From G963674685 sp964591275 (GTDB taxonomy: Bacteria; Lernaellota; Lernaellaia; JACKCT01), in NCBI GenBank assembly GCA_964591275.1, contig CAZQAE010000006.1, positions 46,023 through 110,022 on the forward strand: a stretch of DNA of 64,000 bases, written 5' to 3'. The position numbers were made by a program, and so were the translations under genes. Within the stretch, counting starts at the first letter, position 1. The number at the start of each line of letters is the position of its first letter. The notes beneath the pieces were generated by a model. That model worked only from the letters and a program-made list of their open reading frames with translations. It ran no database searches and was not told the origin of the DNA. Positions 16,630-23,800 of the stretch are shown in pieces.

Positions 16630-17035
16630 TTTAGCTCCCTTAACTAGTTCCTGTCCCTTAAATGGCCCTTTTTCGCGATCTCGTCGTCAATCTTCGGCTT
16701 TGATTGTGCGGCGTACTCAAGTACGCCTTAAGCACAAACCCTTGATTTCCTTGACCTCACAAAAAATTTCTCATTCTGGGTCGGGGAACCACGCCAGTCC
16801 CATCGCAGTTCTGGGATGGGAACTAACTAAGGTCATAGCTTCCTTTGGCAGGATACACGCGCCCAGCGCTTGAAGGAAGGCGTCCAAATTTTTCAAATTC
16901 CGCTATTGTTGACAAATCGGTGTTTGTGATAAAATATCTGCAGTCCGGCATTCACAGTGGTCGAATGCGCGGGGGACGGGTCCGCTAATAAAAGCGGCAT
17001 TTCAATTTGCGAGCAACCGGATCGGAGCTCTAGTC
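16630..17035. other. Intergenic region with palindrome and promoter
   Basis: No coding sequence is recognised. It contains a palindrome GGCGTACT/AAGTACGCC at about 16702-16719, a second inverted pair around 16797-16825 (GTCCCATCGCAG / CTGGGATGGGA), and the promoter at 16909-16935 feeding the ExbD-like gene. Confidence 0.5.
16909..16935 (+). promoter_or_regulatory. Probable sigma-70 promoter for the ExbD-like/hyp genes
   Basis: TTGACA at 16909-16914 and TAAAAT at 16930-16935, spacer 15 bp, which is short; AAATAT two bases on gives 17-18 bp. The first gene downstream begins at 17036. Confidence 0.5.
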
Positions 17036-17653
17036 ATGCGCGCCACCGCCCAGGAAGAAGACCTTAATCTTCAGGATCTCATTTTCATTCTTTTGTTTTT
17101 CTTCATCATCGCTCAGACGCTGATTGTCTTCCAAATGGAGAAGGATCTGATCGAAAAAGTGAACGTGGGTGCCGCTGTCAGCATTAATGAAAATGAAAAA
17201 AATCCTGAGCTGATCACCTTAGTCATCGACCATAAATCCACGATTATCGCCCTGGTCGAAAAAACCGGACGCGACACCATCATGAAGGGTTTCGACAATA
17301 TACCCGATGATGAAATCATGGAAATCTACTGCGATCCTTTCAAAGGCAAGGAAGAATACATCCCCAGCGAAGAGAAAAAAGCCTACGTGGAAATCGCCAA
17401 GAATATCTTGAAAGTCAAAGCTCTCGCCGGTTTCAACAAACCACGCATCGGCCTGATTGCCGATCATAAAGCCCGATACGGAACCATCTTTCAGGTTAAT
17501 CTCGCCCTGCAGGAGCTTCTGGGCAAAACCGTAGCCGAGCAGAAAATCGCCCCCGGATTTACCTGGAAGGTTTACGATCCCGGCACCATGGACGTCGGCG
17601 AAGGCCAGGAACTGCCGTCTCTTTTTGATAGCGCCGCCTCGCCGACCACTTGA
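17036..17653 (+). CDS. ExbD/TolR-like inner-membrane protein
   Basis: 205 residues: a short cytoplasmic start rich in acid (AQEEDLNLQDL), one transmembrane helix (about 14-35), and a periplasmic domain with LVIDHKSTIIALVE and the C-terminal PRIGLIADHKARYGTIFQVNLALQELL, the beta-alpha element of ExbD/TolR. In this family the protein couples proton flow through ExbB/TolQ to outer-membrane work. The usual conserved Asp at the start of the helix is probably D14. No exbB or tonB lies nearby, so the partner must be elsewhere. Confidence 0.65.
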   Translation: MRATAQEEDLNLQDLIFILLFFFIIAQTLIVFQMEKDLIEKVNVGAAVSINENEKNPELITLVIDHKSTIIALVEKTGRDTIMKGFDNIPDDEIMEIYCDPFKGKEEYIPSEEKKAYVEIAKNILKVKALAGFNKPRIGLIADHKARYGTIFQVNLALQELLGKTVAEQKIAPGFTWKVYDPGTMDVGEGQELPSLFDSAASPTT

Positions 17654-17700
17654 GACGGTCTGTCGGGTTTTTGCGCGAAATTCATTTATAATCACTTGTC

Positions 17701-18042
17701 ATGCATGAACTGTCCCTTGCCATTGATATGGTTGCGCAACTGGAAAAGGCTCTCGTCAACGAGGGCGACTGCGCTATAGAGCGGGTTCATGTATTGCTGG
17801 GCGTTCTTTCCGGCGTTGAGCCGGATTCCTTCGAGTTTTGTTTTCCCGTTGCCGCGGAGGGCACGCGGGCGCAAGGGGCGGAACTTGTCATTGAAAAGGC
17901 TCCGGTTGTTTTGTTGTGCAGGGAATGCGGCGCCGAATCACGGCCCGAAAAGCCGGCTGCCATCTGTCAAAAATGTTTGTCGACGAAGGTGGATATCATT
18001 TCCGGCCGTGAGTTCATAGTGACATCGATGGAGGTGAGCTGA
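17701..18042 (+). CDS. hypA: Hydrogenase nickel-insertion accessory protein HypA
   Basis: 113 residues, the family length. It begins MHELSLA, where His2 binds nickel. The zinc site is CRECG ... CQKC (about 77-98). HypA hands nickel to the large subunit of NiFe hydrogenases together with HypB. Its stop codon overlaps the hypB ATG by one base (TGATG). No hydrogenase structural gene or hypCDEF is in the window. Confidence 0.96.
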   Translation: MHELSLAIDMVAQLEKALVNEGDCAIERVHVLLGVLSGVEPDSFEFCFPVAAEGTRAQGAELVIEKAPVVLLCRECGAESRPEKPAAICQKCLSTKVDIISGREFIVTSMEVS

Positions 18043-18794
18043 TGTGCAAAGAATGCGGGTGCGACACAGACAATGAACGCACGTATTTCGGGAAAAGCGA
18101 TGAACATTCTCACGATCATCCCCACGATCACGATCATGAGGGGACTTCCCGAACGATCACTCTTGAGAAGCGCGTTCTTGAGCGCAACGATCAACTCGCC
18201 GATAAAAACAGAAAATGGCTTGCTGAAAGGCAAGTGATGGCGGTCAACCTGATTTCCTCGCCGGGAAGCGGAAAGACCACTTTGCTCGAAAAGACTTTGG
18301 ATGCCCTGAAAGGGAAATTGCCGTGCGCGGTCATCGCCGGCGATCAGCAAACCGACAACGACGCCAGGCGCCTTTCGGGCAAGGGCGCGCCGGTCCATCA
18401 AATCGAAACGAAAAGCGCCTGCCACCTGGACGCGAGGCGCGTAGGATTTTTGCTGCCCGACGCTGTGCCTGCGGGGATTCGGCTGCTTTTCATCGAAAAC
18501 GTGGGCAATCTCGTGTGCCCGGCGGCTTTTGATCTGGGAGAGAATTTCAAAATCGCGCTGCTGTCGGTCACGGAAGGCGAGGACAAGCCGGAAAAATACC
18601 CGGCGCTCTTTTCCATGTCGCCGGTTGTGTTGATAACAAAAACCGACCTCATCCCGCATCTGGATTGGGATCGGGACGCCTGCCTCGATATGATTCGCCG
18701 CATCCGCCCTGATGCGAAAATCATCGAATTGTCGGCCAAAACCGGCGAGGGAATGGATGAATGGATCGGATACCTCAAGCAGCTAACGACCTAA
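18042..18794 (+). CDS. hypB: Hydrogenase nickel-incorporation GTPase HypB
   Basis: 250 residues. The N-terminus MCKECGC is the high-affinity nickel site, followed by a His/Asp-rich stretch (HSHDHPHDHDH, about 22-32) that stores nickel. The GTPase core has Walker A SSPGSGKTT, the metal-binding loop after CAVIAGDQQTDNDA, IENVGNLVCP, and the NKxD-like ITKTDL. GTP hydrolysis drives nickel delivery to hydrogenase. It is transcribed with hypA. Confidence 0.97.
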   Translation: MCKECGCDTDNERTYFGKSDEHSHDHPHDHDHEGTSRTITLEKRVLERNDQLADKNRKWLAERQVMAVNLISSPGSGKTTLLEKTLDALKGKLPCAVIAGDQQTDNDARRLSGKGAPVHQIETKSACHLDARRVGFLLPDAVPAGIRLLFIENVGNLVCPAAFDLGENFKIALLSVTEGEDKPEKYPALFSMSPVVLITKTDLIPHLDWDRDACLDMIRRIRPDAKIIELSAKTGEGMDEWIGYLKQLTT

Positions 18795-18830
18795 TATCCT
18801 TGGGCGACCGGAACGCCTTCCAGCTCGATT

Positions 18831-18892
18831 GTAGGGGCGATCCCCCCGTGGTCGCCCCATCGCTTATGCCGGCGCTCAGGGCCTGCCCCTAC
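18831..18892. repeat. REP-like palindromic element
   Basis: The outer pair GTAGGGGC (18831-18838) / GCCCCTAC (18885-18892) encloses a second pair GGGGCGA / TCGCCCC (18834-18858). It lies between the convergent hypB and EEP genes and slightly overlaps the EEP 3' end, so it may serve as a bidirectional transcription stop. Confidence 0.6.
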
Positions 18893-20094
18893 TTATAATC
18901 CATCATAAGCTTCGCCCAAATGCCGAAATGATCCGAGGCCATGCGGCCATCTTGCAGCGCGGCGCCGAAGAGGCCGGAGTCTTGCACCTTAAAAACGCCG
19001 GCGGCGTTACGGAATAAAATGTAATCAATGCGGCGGGAAAGGCCGATTTCCAGATCGTGGATGGCCTGATTGACTTGCGCCTCGGCAAAGGAGTTGACGG
19101 GTACGAAGGAATCGATCTGATGCGTGTTTTTGTTGCGCTCCCAATCCCAGGTGAAAAAGAAATCCTTCGCGGATTCATCCACCGTCATCGACTGGAATCC
19201 CAAATCGTTTTTCATCCACATAAGCTCCGCCGCATCGGGCGAAGCGTTGAAATCTCCCGCAAAGATCGTCGGGCTGCTCCAATGACCCCGCGACTGCACA
19301 TAATTCATCACCGTTTCCAATTCGCGCCGCCGCCTGTCTGATGCCTTGCCGATGACGCCCAGTATTTCGCCGGCGCGTTCTTTGGTGATAACACCTTCTT
19401 TTACCAGAGAATCCATCGCCTGCCTGGTCCGAAGCGTAAGCTCCGGGCCGTGATGAAGATGCGTGTTGAGCAGAAGTATTTCGCGCCCTTTGACCGTGAT
19501 TGTCGCGGCTAAAAGGTAGCGAAACTCATCAAACTGCCAAGTCACCCAATCATTGCATAGGCCGCGCGGGCCGGAGAGTTTTTTTGCCCCAACCTTTTTC
19601 AAATCCAGACCTTTTCGGGCCAGCGTCGTCAGGCCGGAGCGCAGGTTCGACGGCAATCCGATAGGTCCCAGCTTCACTCCGGAATTATCGATTTGCCATA
19701 CGACGTCAAGCCCCAAATCCCTTGCGATGCGCCGCGACATGGACGGCGCCGGATTGACCTCCTGCAAAAGCAGCACATCCGGATCGAAGGCGCGCGCCTG
19801 GGCAAGAAAACCAGCATATCGCAACTCGCGCTGATGAGCCGACTCGTACTGCCCAAAGCGCAAAATGCTCGTAGGATTCAGTCCGTGCCAGACGTTGTAG
19901 TTCAGGATTTTCAGAATCGGCGGGTTCGTGTCAAACATTTTCACATCTCTTGGATTCGCCTTCGCGGCGCACGCGCACTGAAAAATCAGGGCCATGAGCG
20001 GAATCAAAATAGTAGCAAAAAAACCTGGCCAAAGATTTTGGAGAACATGTTTCAAAGTATCCGCCCAGTGTTTGTGTCGCCCTTTGGGCTTCAT
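18889..20094 (-). CDS. Endonuclease/exonuclease/phosphatase (EEP) family protein, membrane or lipid anchored
   Basis: 401 residues. After a hydrophobic segment (about 24-42, with a possible lipobox FQCAC) the EEP fold has its motifs in order: ILNYNVWHG, VLLLQEVN (metal Glu), ILLLNTHLHHG, IFAGDFNASPD and MASDHFGIWA (catalytic Asp-His). This metal-dependent fold includes DNases, sphingomyelinases and inositol phosphatases; the substrate is not predictable. The export signal argues for an extracytoplasmic target. A helical insert of about 70 residues lies between the third and fourth motifs. Confidence 0.85.
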   Translation of the reverse strand: MKPKGRHKHWADTLKHVLQNLWPGFFATILIPLMALIFQCACAAKANPRDVKMFDTNPPILKILNYNVWHGLNPTSILRFGQYESAHQRELRYAGFLAQARAFDPDVLLLQEVNPAPSMSRRIARDLGLDVVWQIDNSGVKLGPIGLPSNLRSGLTTLARKGLDLKKVGAKKLSGPRGLCNDWVTWQFDEFRYLLAATITVKGREILLLNTHLHHGPELTLRTRQAMDSLVKEGVITKERAGEILGVIGKASDRRRRELETVMNYVQSRGHWSSPTIFAGDFNASPDAAELMWMKNDLGFQSMTVDESAKDFFFTWDWERNKNTHQIDSFVPVNSFAEAQVNQAIHDLEIGLSRRIDYILFRNAAGVFKVQDSGLFGAALQDGRMASDHFGIWAKLMMDYK

Positions 20095-20146
20095 TCTTTT
20101 TAAATTGGATCACCATTTATTTTGGACATTCACCAGACCCTAAACC

Positions 20147-21061
20147 CTACTCATAAACGGCCTCGACCGCACACCGGAAACCAATCAATTCTCCCACCAT
20201 TGTTTCTTCATCGAAGGCAAAACGTCTGTATGCAAGATAAAATTCCGGTATGATCTCGGCGGGAATTTCCACGTCTCCGTTGCTAAAGCCCCCTCCGCGC
20301 ACGAAAGTGGTCGGGATCATTTCGTCGCCATCGACAAGATTGCCCTCGGTCAGTTCCCAGACATTGCCCGACATATTCAAAGCCCCGTATGGGGACATCC
20401 CACTGGGAAATGAAGCGACGGGCGCCGTTTCGGCATATCCATCCAGTGAGCCGTCGCACGCGGCGTCGCCGTCACACCAGTTCAGGCAGGTTTCGCACCA
20501 ATCGTAGCCCCAGGGATAATATCGACCTCCGAGGCCGCGGGCCGCTCTTTCCCATTCGATATCCGTCGGCAGGCGCTTTTCCTTCCATGCACAGTATGCC
20601 TTCGCCTCCGCCGCACTGACGCACGCCACGGGCAGATCGTCGCTCCCGCTTTGAGGCATGCAGGCATTTTCACTGCAGTCGCCCGCCTCCACGCACAGGC
20701 GATAATCGGCCCAGGTCGCCTCGTGGATATCCATGAAAAAGGCGGGCAGATTGATCAGTTGCAACTCGGCGTCGCCATCTTCGCACGTCTCGTTGAATTC
20801 ATGATCGCACCCGTAAGGCCCCAATCCTTGTGGGACAAGACACATGCCGTCCATGAGATCGGCGAAACGCACTTCCGCAACTTCAAGCGTGGAGCCCAAA
20901 ACGTCATCATCATTCGTTGTCGCCGATCCGAGGCGTCCATTTTCAGCGTCATTTCCACTGCCGCAAGACACGACGATGACAGCCATGAGGCAGATGACGA
21001 CGAAACGAACCCGGTTTCCGCCGACTCGAAGGTATGGTTTTAGCGTGCGCAGCATATCCAT
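20147..21061 (-). CDS. FGE-sulfatase (SUMF1)-domain lipoprotein
   Basis: About 304 residues from ATG 21061; in-frame starts exist at 21154 and 21055 and none has a strong ribosome site. The signal peptide ends VIVVSCGSG (lipobox). The C-terminal domain has formylglycine-generating-enzyme fold motifs: FFMDIHEATWADYRLC, AYCAWKEKRLPTDIEWERAARGLGGRYYPWG, GNVWELTEG, and GFRCAVE at the end. The paired cysteines of true FGE enzymes are not evident, so a binding or structural role is more likely. Many disulfide-capable Cys are present. Confidence 0.8.
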   Translation of the reverse strand: MDMLRTLKPYLRVGGNRVRFVVICLMAVIVVSCGSGNDAENGRLGSATTNDDDVLGSTLEVAEVRFADLMDGMCLVPQGLGPYGCDHEFNETCEDGDAELQLINLPAFFMDIHEATWADYRLCVEAGDCSENACMPQSGSDDLPVACVSAAEAKAYCAWKEKRLPTDIEWERAARGLGGRYYPWGYDWCETCLNWCDGDAACDGSLDGYAETAPVASFPSGMSPYGALNMSGNVWELTEGNLVDGDEMIPTTFVRGGGFSNGDVEIPAEIIPEFYLAYRRFAFDEETMVGELIGFRCAVEAVYE

Positions 21062-21183
21062 CTGGATATATCCGGGATTCAACGAGTTGCCAAGTGCGCA
21101 CAAAACTTTTAAAGGGCATATGATGCATCGCAACCATGAAAAGACGCGACGCAAAGTTTTAAATTTAAGGTTTGCAGGGTATT

Positions 21184-22311
21184 ATGAATCTGGTGGGAAA
21201 ATCCGTTCTGTTGACAACCGGGCACAAGCGCATCGGCTCGGGCGGGTCTATGCAGTTATTTCTGTTGGCTCGCAGTCTCACCTCCGCCGGCGCCAAAGTG
21301 CACGCGCTGTTCGCCGAGCAACCGGCGCAGAGTATCGCGCAACGCAACCTGCAGATTCTCAAAGATCTGGGTCTAAGCCTGCATTTCTTCAAACCCTCTC
21401 GCTGGTACAGCCCTTTTCAGATTTTCAAAATGAGAAAGCTGCTGGCCGCCAGTCGTTTCGATATCGTTCACACGCACAAGGGCGGCGATCTTTCCCTTGT
21501 TCTGCTCGCCTCGGCGGGTTTGAAAATTCCTGCTCTCGTCAATACGCGCGGCGTCAATTTCCCCTTAGGATTAAATCGCTTCAAGTACAATTTTCCCAAG
21601 CTGGACCGGATCATCGTTGTCAGTGAAAACATCAAACGCGTCATGACGGACTGCGGCGTGCGCGCAGACAAAATTCGCGTGATTTACGGCGGCGTCGATA
21701 CGCAGCGCTTTGCCCCGATGCCCGAAAAGCGAAGTATCATGCGGAAGTCGCTCGACCTAAAAGAGGATGCAACGGCTTGCCTGGTGGTGGCGAACTTCGT
21801 GCGTCAGAAAGGACACGGAGATTATCTCAAGGCCGCGGCGATGCTGTCGGATAAATTCCCCCGTCTCGTTCATCTGTTCGCGGGCAAAGGCGATACCACG
21901 GCTTTTCAGCGCGAGGCGACAAAGCTCGGAATCGAAGACCGAGTCCGTTTTCTGGGCTTCAGGACGGATGTTGAAGATATTTTCAGCGCGGTGGATTTCA
22001 GCGCGGTGTCGTCATTCGCCGGTGAAGGCGTCAGCGGCGTCCTGCGCGAATCCATGGCCTGCGGCGTTCCGGTCATCACCACCGACGTGGGCGGCAATGC
22101 CGAGCTGGTGCGTCATGAGGAGTACGGATTGGTGACTCCGATGAAGGACCCGGCAGCCCTGGCCGTGGCGATGGAACGGATGATAACGGATCATGCACTG
22201 CGCCGAAAACTTGAAGAAAAAGGCTTGAAACTCGTCCGAGAGCATCACAGCGCGACAGCGCGAGCAAAGAAAACCTTCGCGCTCTACGAGGAAATATTGA
22301 GCGGTCAATGA
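21184..22311 (+). CDS. Glycosyltransferase family 4 (GT-B)
   Basis: 375 residues in two Rossmann halves. The N-terminal acceptor side begins VLLTTGHKRIGSGGSMQLFLLARSLTSAGAKVHALF. The C-terminal donor side has VIYGGVDTQRFAP, a nucleotide-binding region, and the signature EGVSGVLRESMACGVPVITTDVGGNAELV with its conserved Glu. It probably adds a sugar to lipopolysaccharide or another envelope glycan. ATG 21184 is preferred over TTG 21172 because AGGG lies just upstream. It stands alone, divergent from the FGE lipoprotein. Confidence 0.9.
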   Translation: MNLVGKSVLLTTGHKRIGSGGSMQLFLLARSLTSAGAKVHALFAEQPAQSIAQRNLQILKDLGLSLHFFKPSRWYSPFQIFKMRKLLAASRFDIVHTHKGGDLSLVLLASAGLKIPALVNTRGVNFPLGLNRFKYNFPKLDRIIVVSENIKRVMTDCGVRADKIRVIYGGVDTQRFAPMPEKRSIMRKSLDLKEDATACLVVANFVRQKGHGDYLKAAAMLSDKFPRLVHLFAGKGDTTAFQREATKLGIEDRVRFLGFRTDVEDIFSAVDFSAVSSFAGEGVSGVLRESMACGVPVITTDVGGNAELVRHEEYGLVTPMKDPAALAVAMERMITDHALRRKLEEKGLKLVREHHSATARAKKTFALYEEILSGQ

Positions 22312-22361
22312 ACAATTAACAATGAACAATTATCAATGAACAACGTTCGCATTCCCTTATT
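22312..22361. repeat. 7-bp repeat array (left flank)
   Basis: Imperfect heptamers of TGAACAA/TTAACAA type fill 22312-22343. Their inverse complement occurs at 22556-22626, so the two arrays face each other across the element at 22362-22552. Confidence 0.65.
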
Positions 22362-22552
22362 GAGCTATTTGCAATGTTGGCTAAGCCGATAATGGCAGGG
22401 CTTTGCGCGGGTCGTGAAATATGTTTAGCCCAAAAAATGTAGCAACTTTGTCATTTAAGAGCGAAGCTGACTTTAGTCAGCGAGTCGAGAGCCTGCCCTA
22501 AGGAAGCCATTCAACGTAGTCGCTTGAAAAACAGTTACAGCGCAAATAGCTC
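22362..22552. mobile_element. 191-bp inverted-repeat element, family 2 copy A
   Basis: The ends are GAGCTATTTGC (22362-22372) and GCAAATAGCTC (22542-22552), a perfect 11-bp terminal inverted repeat. The interior has CAGGGCTTTGCGCGGGTCGTG and TGTCATTTAAGAGCGAAGC, both also found inverted at 52698-52849. It is non-coding and carries no transposase. Confidence 0.75.
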
Positions 22553-22555
22553 CTC

Positions 22556-22626
22556 GTTGTTCATTGTTCATTGCTAATTGTTTATTGTTTATTGTTTATT
22601 GTTTATTGTTTATTGTTTATTGTTCA
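22556..22626. repeat. 7-bp repeat array (right flank)
   Basis: About nine units of ATTGTTC/ATTGTTT with few errors run up to the stop codon of the next gene. The last five ATTGTTT units are nearly perfect. Confidence 0.75.
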
Positions 22627-23576
22627 CTGTCCAGTTCCTCGGCGTAGTACTCCTTTGCGCAGTCCGGGCACAGGCCGTGTGAAAAAGTCAGTTCCGGGGA
22701 ATGTTCTTTGAAGTAGCTTTCCAGTTTTTGCCAGTAACCTTTGTCGTCCCGGATCTTTTTGCAGTGCATGCAGATGGGAAGCAGGCCGCGCAAGGTCTTG
22801 ACGTCATCAAGAGAGCTTTCGAGCTTTTTAATCAGCTCTTCCTTTTCTCTTTCTGATCGTATTTTCTGGTCGATCTCCCGGCGAAGGGCTTCATTGGATT
22901 GCGTGCGCAGCTTCTCGGAATGCTCCAGGACGCCCCGTAATTTACATATCATGACCGTGCTGACAATAAGAACCAGCAGGTAATTGATCGACTGCCCGAA
23001 GATGGCGCGCCAATCGAGAAAAATTTCAGCCAGCTTTGCGTTTTGGGTAAATAGCGGTGCATAGGACAAAACACCTTTGACTTCAAGCATTACAAGCAAC
23101 GCAAGCCCGAGGTTGCCCAGCACGAAAAACATAATCACATCGCGCCGTTGAAAAAACCAGATAACAACCAGAAGGATGGCCACGATGAGAAGTTGGTGAA
23201 GGGAGTTCTGACTTCCGACGAGGTGGATTTGCATCAGGCTGGCGACAAAAAGGGCGACCGTCACAATAATCATCAGCCCATAGGCGTCGGGATTTTCCGA
23301 GTTGGCTGCTTTTTTACGTCGAAATATCGAATGCGTGTAAAATAAGAAGCCGCAAAGAGACAGGTCGAGAATTATGGAAAAGACAAAGACCGATCCATTT
23401 ATGTAACCGACATTATCGACAAAGAAATATCCCGCGACCTGCGCCAGGACGTAGGGGATCAACAGAACCGCGAGAACCAGGAGGCCCTGCATAAAAACGG
23501 AATGTCGCCCCGCGTCATCCCGGGCGTTTTGGTAAAGCCCCGATGCCGTCTCTTCGCCCTCCGGCCTTTTTTGCAT
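22617..23576 (-). CDS. Multi-pass membrane protein with coiled coil and C-terminal Cys-motif sensor tail
   Basis: 319 residues. Five or six transmembrane helices span about 30-205. A coiled coil follows (about 210-270, LEHSEKLRTQSNEALRREIDQKIRSEREKEELIKKLE). The C-terminal module is LRGLLPICMHCKKIRDDKGYWQ ... FSHGLCPDCAKEYY. This Cys-x2-Cys plus Cys-x2-Cys tail is found at the end of many PAS, GAF and receiver sensor proteins and probably binds a metal; its output is unknown. ATG 23576 has GGGAGGA 7 bases upstream. No kinase or cyclase domain is attached. Confidence 0.75.
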   Translation of the reverse strand: MQKRPEGEETASGLYQNARDDAGRHSVFMQGLLVLAVLLIPYVLAQVAGYFFVDNVGYINGSVFVFSIILDLSLCGFLFYTHSIFRRKKAANSENPDAYGLMIIVTVALFVASLMQIHLVGSQNSLHQLLIVAILLVVIWFFQRRDVIMFFVLGNLGLALLVMLEVKGVLSYAPLFTQNAKLAEIFLDWRAIFGQSINYLLVLIVSTVMICKLRGVLEHSEKLRTQSNEALRREIDQKIRSEREKEELIKKLESSLDDVKTLRGLLPICMHCKKIRDDKGYWQKLESYFKEHSPELTFSHGLCPDCAKEYYAEELDSEQ

Positions 23577-23800
23577 GAAGAAATCCTCCCGGGCCTTCTC
23601 AGCGATCCGCCTAGTACACCCGAAACCCGATGATGCCACGGCTTCACATGATTATCGACATTTTTCGCAAAAGCTACAATCATAAAATTCTCACTCTCGG
23701 CTTAAGCCTCCAATTCAGTTCTTGACAATCAGGGTTGCTGACCTAAATTCAAAGCGTCAAATACGGCCCCTAAACACGCTGGGCCGACAGGAGCTTTTTG

